Shown here in pieces: positions 1-4,941 of a stretch of 5,009 nucleotides of DNA. Source of the DNA: Candidatus Woesearchaeota archaeon CG08_land_8_20_14_0_20_47_9 (lineage in GTDB: Archaea; Nanobdellota; Nanobdellia; Woesearchaeales; CG1-02-47-18); assembly GCA_002763335.1 (NCBI GenBank), contig PEYS01000121.1, forward strand, positions 1-5,009, given 5' to 3'. The notes under the pieces were generated by a model that had not been told where the DNA came from, did not search any database, and saw only the letters and a list, made by a program, of their open reading frames with translations. How positions within the stretch are numbered: position 1 is the first letter of the stretch; every line of letters begins with the position of its first letter. Both the position numbers and the translations under genes were made by a program.

Positions 1-1347
1 AATATTCAGCAAATAAACCCCTTCCTTGATGTTGTCGGTATAAAACTCCTTTATCTGTGTTGGGTCACGTTTTAATGCACTCTTATTTCCATCGTCGTCG
101 TCTTCAAACACCTTACTAAAGACAAGCTTATTAGTTTCAACCTCAATTAGCGAGACCCTAAACTCATCCTTCCCCATGTAACTATTCCAATCCCTCTTCC
201 CCATTGTCATGTTAAAGCTGTCCTTGAGGTAGACATAGAATTGATGAGTGTCACGCAATGTAGTATTAATCGTTGTCCAACTCCTCTTTTTAAACCCCTC
301 CCCTGCATCTGGGTTAATTGGGTTGGTGAAGTTTACACCAAGGAAATATACGCTGTCGAATTTAGCATTCTTCTCTAGCCATTCCTCGAGGGTTTTTGCT
401 TCCTTTAAGGTTGATGTTCGGTTTGCGTACTCTGGGCTGACGTAGATGTCGATGTCCGGGTTGTTGGTTTTTAGTTTTTGGTCGTTGTTTGTTTGTTCTT
501 GGTTATTGATTCTACCCCACCCAAGCCTTTGCAACCATCCCGAACTGCCCCCGCCCTTGCTTGCACTATCGTTACCAGCGCTGCTATCTTCAGGACTGAT
601 TGCAGGGTTAGCCATGCTTCCCTCTGGCTTGAAGAGCCTGCTCCCTTTGAAGCTAGCTACCTTCACATAGCTATCCCATGCAGGATTCCAGAAGAGCTTG
701 TTGTTCACGTAGATTGGATCGTCTCCTGTGGCGTTTATCTTTAGGGTGGTGCGTACTGTTGTGAGGTCAACAGGAGGCTTGAACTCTAAGGTAGCTTTGC
801 CTGCAATCATTGGCAGCTTGCCCTGCCAGGACTTGATGCAGAAGCTGCCTGAGCCTGTTGAGCAGTTCTTGGCATCAAGGGCATCAGTATGCAGGGTTAT
901 TGTGTGGTGATAGCCCCAGGGGATAAACAAGAGAATAACCCCAATGATGATAAGCAGGGCAATCAGCCTGAATCTGGGGAGTGTGCGCCTCTGCTTAATG
1001 TATAACCTTGACTTCCCTAGCTTCTTTTTATGTTTGTGTAGTTTTCTGGGTAATGGCTCTGAAACACCAGCCTTAGGCACAGTATGCCCCGCCTTCTTCA
1101 CAAGCCAGTCCTTATGCCTGATTGGGCTATCAGGCTCAGGCATTGTAAGCCTCCTGTACCTGCGCTTAAGCTGCTTCTTGGTTACAAAAACACCCTGCTT
1201 AAAATGCCTCCAACCTCGGCCTAGAGCCTCCTCAGACCTGGCAAGAAACTCATCAACAACATCCCTAGTATCCAGGTCCTTGTCAGGCTCTGGCTTTGTA
1301 ACAGGAATACTTGACTCAGCCTCTTTCTCATCCCCTTTCATAATCAT
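1..1347 (-). CDS. Unrecognised single-pass membrane protein with large extracytoplasmic domain (C-terminus beyond the window)
   Basis: The minus strand is open from the ATG at 1345-1347 to the left edge, giving 449 codons with no stop; the gene is cut by the window. I do not recognise the family. Residues 1-127 are hydrophilic and very basic near the membrane (KRRYRR at 61-66, a K/H/R-rich run at 101-127). Residues 128-145 (LIALLIIIGVILLFIPWG) form one transmembrane helix, so the positive-inside rule places the N-terminus in the cytoplasm. The outer part has eight N-X-S/T sequons (residues 161, 205, 259, 309, 339, 361, 379, 421), while residues 1-160 contain no asparagine. A Ser/Gly-rich linker lies at about 250-275 and an acidic EDDDDG stretch at 415-420. 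The start is chosen for its Shine-Dalgarno site; a second ATG two codons later (1341) is also possible. The frame stays open upstream to a stop at 1579-1581, with an ATG at 1467, so a longer N-terminus cannot be excluded. A surface or envelope role is inference only. Confidence 0.85.
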   Translation of the reverse strand, partial: MIMKGDEKEAESSIPVTKPEPDKDLDTRDVVDEFLARSEEALGRGWRHFKQGVFVTKKQLKRRYRRLTMPEPDSPIRHKDWLVKKAGHTVPKAGVSEPLPRKLHKHKKKLGKSRLYIKQRRTLPRFRLIALLIIIGVILLFIPWGYHHTITLHTDALDAKNCSTGSGSFCIKSWQGKLPMIAGKATLEFKPPVDLTTVRTTLKINATGDDPIYVNNKLFWNPAWDSYVKVASFKGSRLFKPEGSMANPAISPEDSSAGNDSASKGGGSSGWLQRLGWGRINNQEQTNNDQKLKTNNPDIDIYVSPEYANRTSTLKEAKTLEEWLEKNAKFDSVYFLGVNFTNPINPDAGEGFKKRSWTTINTTLRDTHQFYVYLKDSFNMTMGKRDWNSYMGKDEFRVSLIEVETNKLVFSKVFEDDDDGNKSALKRDPTQIKEFYTDNIKEGVYLLNI

Positions 1348-1350
1348 AAA

Positions 1351-1359
1351 CCCCTCTCC
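1351..1359 (-). promoter_or_regulatory. Shine-Dalgarno site deciding the start of the membrane-protein gene
   Basis: The minus strand reads GGAGAGGGG, followed by TTT and the ATG at 1347. GGAG matches the archaeal anti-Shine-Dalgarno sequence at 8-nt spacing. The in-frame upstream ATG at 1467 has no such site. An SD-led start implies a leadered mRNA, so structured element A just upstream could lie in its 5' UTR. Confidence 0.6.
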
Positions 1360-1374
1360 AACTTCACAGTCTAA

Positions 1375-1485
1375 GGAAAAATCCAGCCATGGCGCAGGCT
1401 CGGCAGGGGAGCTCGCGAGGGTGCCGAGCAGGACATTTTGCGCAGCAAAATGGCCGTCTGCTGCCATGGATGGCTGGATTTTTCC
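1375..1485. repeat. Structured element A: long inverted repeat enclosing two hairpins (cloverleaf-like)
   Basis: GGAAAAATCCAGCCAT (1375-1390) is perfectly complementary to 1470-1485, making a 16-bp outer stem around 79 nt. Just inside, 1391-1397 (GGCGCAG) can pair with CTGCTGCC, extending the stem by about 7 bp with small bulges. Two arms follow on the plus strand: GCTCGGCA (1398-1405) with TGCCGAGC (1422-1429), its loop containing CTCGCGAG; and CATTTTGC (1434-1441) with GCAAAATG (1445-1452) around a 3-nt loop. Nearly every base is in a stem, which ordinary coding DNA does not do. It sits directly upstream of the Shine-Dalgarno site of the membrane-protein gene. It may be a palindromic mobile repeat, a structured 5' UTR or a small RNA; the sequence alone does not decide. 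Confidence 0.75.
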
Positions 1486-1780
1486 GATGTTAAGGCTTAT
1501 TCTTGGCAATGAACCTTGCTGAGCTGGTTTTGGTTCCGCATGCTTCTTTAGTGGATTGCCCCCACCCAATCTATGCAGCTAGCTCTCGCCCTGGCCACCC
1601 CCGCCCCTGATAGCGCCAAAGGCACTGTAGGCCATCTAGGAGCCATCTAGCACTCTGGGAACCCAAAGCGCATGGCTCACGTCTCAAAGCTGATTAGCTC
1701 GAGACTCATAGCTCAAGCCTCAAAGCTCATAATCCCCCCATTACACGCTTTATTTGTCCGTGATCAGTTACGATTACTGG
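1486..1780. other. Intergenic stretch without a recognisable gene
   Basis: I find no convincing coding frame, tRNA or rRNA here. It contains two copies of GCCATCTAG (1631-1639 and 1642-1650), a C-rich patch around 1558-1615, and the degenerate tandem repeat annotated separately. The minus-strand frame of the left gene stays open into this stretch as far as the stop at 1579-1581, with possible TTG starts at 1569 and 1509. Confidence 0.5.
1679..1728. repeat. Degenerate 14-bp tandem repeat
   Basis: On the minus strand, GAGCTTTGAGGCTT (1728-1715) is followed directly by GAGCTATGAGTCTC (1714-1701), which matches at 10 of 14 positions. A third, looser copy with an insertion follows (1700-1679) and contains AGCTTTGAGACGT. 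CTCAAAGCT on the plus strand occurs at both 1682-1690 and 1719-1727. No function is evident. Confidence 0.5.
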
Positions 1781-1789
1781 TAAATATTA
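1781..1789 (+). promoter_or_regulatory. Possible plus-strand TATA box ahead of element B
   Basis: TAAATATTA is centred at about 1785. With archaeal spacing of about 27 nt, transcription would start near 1811-1812, at the left end of the outer stem of element B. The match is short and lies in AT-rich DNA, so it is only suggestive. Confidence 0.3.
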
Positions 1790-1809
1790 GTTGGAATACT
1801 TAAAATTAA

Positions 1810-1976
1810 CGAAAACCGTCAAAAGCTCGCCCGCTTTTGCAGCAAGGCGAGCTTTTGACTGCCGAATGGAATCAAACGCTCTGTGAGCATACCGATGGAA
1901 TGACTGCATTGAATAGACTCGGCTTCGCCTGCGGCTCGCCTCGGCATTCAAGGTTTTCGGATGAGAACCCCTTTTT
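1810..1976. ncRNA. Structured element B: candidate non-coding RNA or palindromic element, strand unresolved
   Basis: An outer repeat CGAAAACC (1810-1817) pairs with GGTTTTCG (1952-1959). Inside, GTCAAAAGCTCGCC (1818-1831) pairs perfectly with 1846-1859 over 14 bp around a 14-nt loop. Starting at the very next base, TGCCGA (1860-1865) pairs with TCGGCA (1941-1946) and closes a second arm. This arm contains small stems such as GCTC/GAGC (1878-1888) and GGC-TTC-GCC (1921-1929). No open frame of note covers it. TATA-like boxes lie on both flanks, and either strand could end in a hairpin plus T-rich tail: plus-strand hairpin 1952-1969 with TTTTT, or the 14-bp hairpin followed on the minus strand by GGTTTTCGTTAATTTT. 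It does not contain the SRP RNA domain IV core, RNase P RNA signatures, a tRNA T-arm or C/D boxes that I could recognise. Confidence 0.45.
1952..1976 (+). terminator. Terminator-like hairpin with T-run
   Basis: GGTTTTC (1952-1958) pairs with GAGAACC (1963-1969) over 7 bp with one G-T pair, around a GGAT loop. CC and TTTTT (1972-1976) follow. It would end plus-strand transcription through element B. The left arm competes with the outer stem of element B, so the two folds are mutually exclusive. The T-run overlaps a minus-strand TATA-like box. Confidence 0.4.
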
Positions 1977-1981
1977 AAATA
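1971..1981 (-). promoter_or_regulatory. Minus-strand TATA box reading into element B
   Basis: The minus strand reads TATTTAAAAAG, a good archaeal TATA box, centred at about 1976. A start about 27 nt downstream falls near 1950, at the right end of element B. No start codon with an open frame lies at that distance, which favours a non-coding transcript over an mRNA if the box is used. Confidence 0.4.
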
Positions 1982-1989
1982 GCCAGCTC

Positions 1990-2196
1990 TTAGCCTTTAG
2001 CTTCAGCTATTGAATCATCCCCTGCTGATGCTTCAGTTGAGGTTTTATTTATTGGTTTTGGTTTGCGTGGGTGTTTGATTATGCCCTTGCCTCTCTTATC
2101 CTGCGCTAAACACCAAATGCTCTCAGAACGTTTAAAAGTTCTATCGTTTACTTTTCTAAACGTATGTTTACAGATCTGCGAATCATATATTATCAA
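1990..2196 (-). CDS. Doubtful small protein or remnant of a gene 3' end
   Basis: A 68-codon frame opens with TTG at 2196 and ends with TAA at 1990. I do not recognise the product. The second half is basic and proline-rich (DKRGKGIIKHPRKPKP) and ends in a small acidic, alanine-rich tail (TEASAGDDSIAEAKG). It uses GCA, GCT and GAA codons as the genuine genes do, which is why it is listed. The first half is much AT-richer and looks non-coding. A T-rich TATA-like stretch (GTATTTTTTAAG on the minus strand, about 2219-2230) lies at roughly leaderless spacing, but there is no Shine-Dalgarno site. The frame may be the surviving C-terminus of a truncated gene, or chance. Confidence 0.22.
   Translation of the reverse strand: MIIYDSQICKHTFRKVNDRTFKRSESIWCLAQDKRGKGIIKHPRKPKPINKTSTEASAGDDSIAEAKG
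2128..2170. promoter_or_regulatory. Repeated CGTTTA motifs upstream of the HTH gene, candidate operator
   Basis: CGTTTA occurs at 2129-2134 and 2145-2150, inverted as TAAACG at 2157-2162, and a near copy TGTTTA at 2165-2170. ACGTTTA (2128-2134) and TAAACGT (2157-2163) form a perfect 7-bp inverted repeat, continued loosely by AAAG and CTTT. The cluster lies about 70-110 bp upstream of the TATA box of the double-HTH gene. An autoregulatory site is possible but unproven. Confidence 0.3.
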
Positions 2197-2236
2197 TTTG
2201 CATTTCTATATACTAGCTCTTAAAAAATACCAAAGA

Positions 2237-2244
2237 TTTATATA
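2237..2244 (+). promoter_or_regulatory. TATA box of the double-HTH gene
   Basis: TTTATATA, preceded by the purine-rich AAAGA as a BRE-like element, is centred about 26-27 nt upstream of the ATG at 2267. That spacing puts the transcription start at or next to the start codon and predicts a leaderless mRNA. It is the main reason for rejecting longer N-termini, which would begin upstream of the promoter. Confidence 0.7.
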
Positions 2245-2266
2245 TTACTTGTATTTTATTAGAGTT

Positions 2267-3136
2267 ATGCGCTTTTCAAAGACAGAATTAAAGGTACTTG
2301 AACAGCTTGCTTTAGGCAAAAGGCAAGTCTTAGAAGTAGCTAGAGCTCTAAATAAGGATAAGAGCCAGATATACAGAGTTATCAAAGCATTAGAGCAGAA
2401 AGGCTTTCTGAGCCTGAATAATAGAGAAATAGTGCCTTCTGAAGTGACACATGTGCAATTACTGCTTCAGCAACTAAGTAGACAATCAAGTTTTATAGAA
2501 GATATTTCTGGCTGTGGATTGAAGCTTTATCTCTACATCCTTGAGACTCCAAGAAGCATAGAAGAGATAACCAAAAATACAGGAATAAAACCAAGTACAT
2601 TTTTCTATAAGCTCAAGACTGCAAGAAAAAGAAGCCTGATCAAAACAATAGAAAACAAGTATGTATTCAATAGCAAGTTCTGGACAGGACTAAACGAGTT
2701 CTTTATTGAACTAAAGAAATATGAAAATGCATTTGACAAAAGAATTCCTCCAGGATCAGTGATCTATCACAAGACAGATGAAGGTATTGTTTTTTCTACA
2801 AAAGCAGAATATGATGCAACTCCGACAGGTTTTTCTGCGTATGAAAATTATGGCATAAAGATTTATCTGATTGATAACAACTACTATCTGCCAAAAAAGA
2901 AGCTGTCAAAAAAAGAAGTCTTCATTCACTCATTATATCGTTGCGAGAGAGACAAGAGCATACAAAACTTGATCATCTTGACATTGTTCTATGTGAAGCA
3001 CAAAAGAGAACTTTCGAAAATCCATCATGAAATATTGGACAATATTAATAAAGTCCTTAAAGGTAACAAGGTTGAAGGCTATCCATCATTGTCTGAAATA
3101 AAAGATAGGGCTGAGGTATATGATATCAAACTTTAA
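2267..3136 (+). CDS. Double winged-helix regulator, AbiEi-like antitoxin candidate
   Basis: This is a 289-residue protein. Residues 1-60 form a first winged HTH of the MarR/TrmB kind (helices around ELKVLEQLALG, VLEVARALN and SQIYRVIKALEQKGFL, then a wing). Residues 83-135 form a second (LKLYLYILETPRSIEEITKNTG, then TFFYKLKTARKRSLI). Residues about 160-289 form a mixed domain with a short beta region (GSVIYHKT, GIVFST), the stretch TPTGFSAYENYG, a segment LPKKKLSKKEVFIHSLYRC, and the C-terminus GYPSLSEIKDRAEVYDIKL. This layout resembles archaeal HTH proteins encoded just upstream of nucleotidyltransferase toxins (AbiEi/AbiEii-type pairs); the family assignment is from memory and is an inference. 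Such proteins normally bind DNA, repress their own operon and neutralise the partner. The start at 2267 fits the TATA box spacing. Base composition is clearly AT-richer than the ftsY operon, suggesting an acquired module. The next frame overlaps its end by 17 nt. Confidence 0.85.
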   Translation: MRFSKTELKVLEQLALGKRQVLEVARALNKDKSQIYRVIKALEQKGFLSLNNREIVPSEVTHVQLLLQQLSRQSSFIEDISGCGLKLYLYILETPRSIEEITKNTGIKPSTFFYKLKTARKRSLIKTIENKYVFNSKFWTGLNEFFIELKKYENAFDKRIPPGSVIYHKTDEGIVFSTKAEYDATPTGFSAYENYGIKIYLIDNNYYLPKKKLSKKEVFIHSLYRCERDKSIQNLIILTLFYVKHKRELSKIHHEILDNINKVLKGNKVEGYPSLSEIKDRAEVYDIKL

Positions 3137-3194
3137 TGACTTAAACAAACTCTTTAAGGAAATTGAACACCAAATCCGAGCTTTAGCGAGTGAA
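3120..3194 (+). pseudogene. Truncated partner gene downstream of the HTH regulator (nucleotidyltransferase toxin remnant?)
   Basis: An ATG at 3120 overlaps the last 17 nt of the HTH gene in another frame. It follows TGAGGT (3112-3117), a Shine-Dalgarno-like site at very short spacing. The first 25 residues (MISNFNDLNKLFKEIEHQIR and on) look like a genuine N-terminal helix with the same AT-rich codons as the regulator. Around 3190-3200 the composition changes and the frame runs antisense into the ftsY 3' end, stopping only at 3512, so the remainder is a shadow. Nucleotidyltransferases paired with such regulators often start with a similar helix before the GG...DxD core, which is absent here. 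The exact breakpoint is not visible, and the toxin identity is an inference. Confidence 0.45.
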
Positions 3195-3209
3195 TTCAAA
3201 CCTTTTTCC

Positions 3210-4430
3210 CTACAACCCCAGCCCATCAACAACAACCTCTGGGTTAAAGCTGGCAAGGTCATCGTATCTTTGACCAGTCCCGAGAAACATAATGGGCTTC
3301 TTTGTAACGAAAGAAACAGAGAGTGCTGCCCCGCCCTTCTCATCCACGTCAACCTTTGCAAGGACAATTGCATCAATGCCAATTGCATCATTAAACTGCC
3401 TTGCCTGCTCAATGCAGTCATTGCCTGTAATGCTCTCCCCTACAAAGAGCCTGAGGTCAGGCTTTGCAACCCTGATAAGCTTCTTCAGCTCATCCATGAG
3501 GTTGATATTTGAATGCTGCCTTCCGGCAGTGTCAATGAGCACGGCATCAAGGTTCTTTGCCTCAGCATACCTTACCGCGTCAAAGGCGACAGCAGCAGCA
3601 TCAGCACCGTAGTCATGCTTTATAATCTTCACATTAAGCCTATTAGCGTGCTCTTCAAGCTGCTGTATCGCAGCAGCCCTGAATGTGTCAGATGCAGCCA
3701 TCACGCAGCTCAGGCCAGTCTTCTTAAGCAGATGGGCGATCTTAGCAATTGTGGTTGTCTTGCCAGCCCCGTTAACACCGAAGAATGCAATCACAAATGG
3801 CTTTTTGCCTGAATCCCTTATAAGCCTGACAAAATCCTTCTCAGCCTGAACCTCACTGAAGAGGTCTAGGATGCTTGCCCTGAGAGCCTTGCTAACAGAA
3901 TCAGCAACCTCTGAGCGCTTAATAGGCTTCTCCACAATCTGCTCCCTAAGGTCTGCATGAATATGATCTACAACCTCCAAAGCAACATTGTTCTCAAGGA
4001 GGGCAAGCTCTAATTCTGAAAAAAGCTCCTCAAAGTGCTTGTCAGAGATTGTTGTTGTAGTGACCCTGTCCTTTATGAAGCCTGTGAAGGCTGCAATGCC
4101 CTTTCTAGGCTGTTCTTCAGCTGGCTGCTCTGCAGGCTCAACTTTCTGGGAGACTGCTTCCTTGTGCTTAACCCGTTCGCTTGCAGGTTTAACTGCTTCC
4201 TGCCCCACTTCAGAAGGGGCAGCAGATTCCTTTTCAGGCCTGGCCTTTTGCTCTGGTTTCTGCTCCTCAACCTTCTCTTCGGGTTTGGCTTCTTTCCTTG
4301 GCAGAGCCTCTTCACGCACTAGAGGCTTCCTCTCATCATCCCTAGCAGTCTCTTCCCTCTTTACGACTGCTGTAAACCTGGACATAACCCCTTTTAACTT
4401 CTCCCTGAGACGAGCAAACACAGCACTCAC
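3210..4430 (-). CDS. ftsY: Signal recognition particle receptor FtsY (SRP GTPase)
   Basis: This is a 406-residue SRP receptor GTPase. It docks the SRP-ribosome complex at the cytoplasmic membrane face by forming a GTP-dependent heterodimer with SRP54. The N-terminus (AVFARLREKLKGVMSRF) is amphipathic and probably touches the membrane. Residues about 25-110 are a charged Lys/Glu/Pro/Ala linker (A domain). The helical N domain covers about 111-205, and the G domain follows: P-loop GVNGAGKTT (218-226), DTFRAAA (248-254), DTAGR (300-304), the guanine-specificity motif as AKVD (358-361) where TKxD is usual, EKGGAALS (364-371) and GTGQRYDDL (384-392). All motifs are intact and the length is normal for FtsY with a long linker. 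The GTG start overlaps the prefoldin stop (GTGA), pointing to translational coupling. The next in-frame ATG, at 4385, would remove the amphipathic N-terminus. It converges with the HTH module. Confidence 0.97.
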   Translation of the reverse strand: MSAVFARLREKLKGVMSRFTAVVKREETARDDERKPLVREEALPRKEAKPEEKVEEQKPEQKARPEKESAAPSEVGQEAVKPASERVKHKEAVSQKVEPAEQPAEEQPRKGIAAFTGFIKDRVTTTTISDKHFEELFSELELALLENNVALEVVDHIHADLREQIVEKPIKRSEVADSVSKALRASILDLFSEVQAEKDFVRLIRDSGKKPFVIAFFGVNGAGKTTTIAKIAHLLKKTGLSCVMAASDTFRAAAIQQLEEHANRLNVKIIKHDYGADAAAVAFDAVRYAEAKNLDAVLIDTAGRQHSNINLMDELKKLIRVAKPDLRLFVGESITGNDCIEQARQFNDAIGIDAIVLAKVDVDEKGGAALSVSFVTKKPIMFLGTGQRYDDLASFNPEVVVDGLGL

Positions 4431-4852
4431 CCCTTCCCGAGCAGGGTCTGAAGCCTCTTCTCCAGCTCCTGAGCAGTTGCGCTGCTTTTCTCAAACTGCT
4501 TGAGCATCTCACTGCGCTGGGCATCAACCTCTGAAAACCTGCCCTGTAAGAGCTCGCTAGTCTCCCCAAGACTCTTCCTCACAACAACGCCAGAGCCAAC
4601 ATTAACCAGAAAGCTGTCGTGCTCAGCCAGCCTTGCGTTTATGAATATGCCGTTTGATATTGGCACGAGAATCTCACGCCCAGACTCAACCTCTTTAATA
4701 TCCTGGAGCGCCTGGAGCAGGCTGCTGATGTCAATAAGCTGGTTGTCGAGAATCTCCACTGCCTTCTGAAGCTCCCTCAGCTGCTGGCTAGCCTGCTGCA
4801 GGCTTCTATAGCAGGCCTCAAGCTCAAGTTTCTTCTCCTCTTCAGATGCCAT
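4427..4852 (-). CDS. pfdA: Prefoldin subunit alpha
   Basis: This 141-residue chaperone subunit belongs to the prefoldin hexamer (two alpha, four beta), which holds unfolded proteins and passes them to the group II chaperonin in the cytosol. The expected architecture is visible: an N-terminal coiled-coil helix (about residues 4-55, rich in Q/L/E), the beta-hairpin region with VPISNGIFINARL and VNVGSGVVVRKS (about 58-94), and a C-terminal coiled-coil helix (about 97-139). Length is typical. The ATG at 4852 is chosen because the TATA box lies 28 nt upstream, fitting a leaderless mRNA; a TTG three codons earlier (4861) is the alternative. It is the first gene of a two-gene unit with ftsY, an arrangement known from many archaea. 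Confidence 0.95.
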   Translation of the reverse strand: MASEEEKKLELEACYRSLQQASQQLRELQKAVEILDNQLIDISSLLQALQDIKEVESGREILVPISNGIFINARLAEHDSFLVNVGSGVVVRKSLGETSELLQGRFSEVDAQRSEMLKQFEKSSATAQELEKRLQTLLGKG

Positions 4853-4875
4853 TTCATGCAAAGGGGTAGCTAGGC

Positions 4876-4884
4876 TTTTTTAAA
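4876..4884 (-). promoter_or_regulatory. TATA box of the pfdA-ftsY operon
   Basis: The minus strand reads CC-TTTAAAAAA-GCC, an archaeal TATA box centred at about 4880. It lies 28 nt upstream of the ATG at 4852, so transcription should start at or beside the start codon. There is no Shine-Dalgarno sequence between box and ATG, consistent with leaderless translation. The promoter separates this pair from the gene upstream. Confidence 0.65.
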
Positions 4885-4926
4885 GGTTTGTGTGGGTGGT
4901 GGAGAGTTGGGATGCGTGATCTCTTT

Positions 4927-4936
4927 CTGATATCAG
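4927..4936. repeat. 10-bp perfect palindrome after the upstream gene's stop
   Basis: CTGATATCAG is fully self-complementary and starts 5 bp past the stop codon of the rightmost gene. It has no T-run behind it on the minus strand, so it is not a standard terminator. It may be a protein-binding site or chance. Confidence 0.3.
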
Positions 4937-4941
4937 TTTCT

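Noticed and set aside
944..1522. Plus-strand frame of 192 codons
   Set aside because: It lies antisense to the membrane-protein gene, has a Ser/Leu/Cys-rich shadow composition, and starts at no visible promoter or Shine-Dalgarno site.
1679..1728. CRISPR array
   Set aside because: The units are 14 bp, adjacent and degenerate, with no spacers and no cas genes.
1810..1976. SRP RNA, RNase P RNA, C/D-box RNA or tRNA as identity of element B
   Set aside because: I could find no SRP domain IV core, RNase P core, C/D boxes or T-arm consensus in either strand, although the nearby ftsY made SRP RNA tempting.
2063..2266. N-terminal extension of the HTH protein starting at 2063
   Set aside because: It would begin upstream of the TATA box at 2237-2244, its residues do not look like a folded domain, and the ATG at 2267 has perfect leaderless spacing.
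3140..3158. CTTAAA/TTTAAG hairpin as a terminator for the HTH gene
   Set aside because: The stem is only 6 A/T-rich pairs without a T-run, and it lies within the frame of the remnant partner gene.
3195..3512. Remainder of the plus-strand frame that begins at 3120
   Set aside because: It runs antisense to ftsY and its composition changes abruptly; only the first 25 or so codons look genuine.
3988..4503. Plus-strand frame of 171 codons
   Set aside because: It is the Ser/Phe/Cys-rich shadow of the Lys/Glu-rich ftsY linker on the opposite strand.
4853..4861. TTG start adding three residues to prefoldin alpha
   Set aside because: The ATG at 4852 is the stronger codon and matches the TATA spacing; no Shine-Dalgarno site favours TTG.
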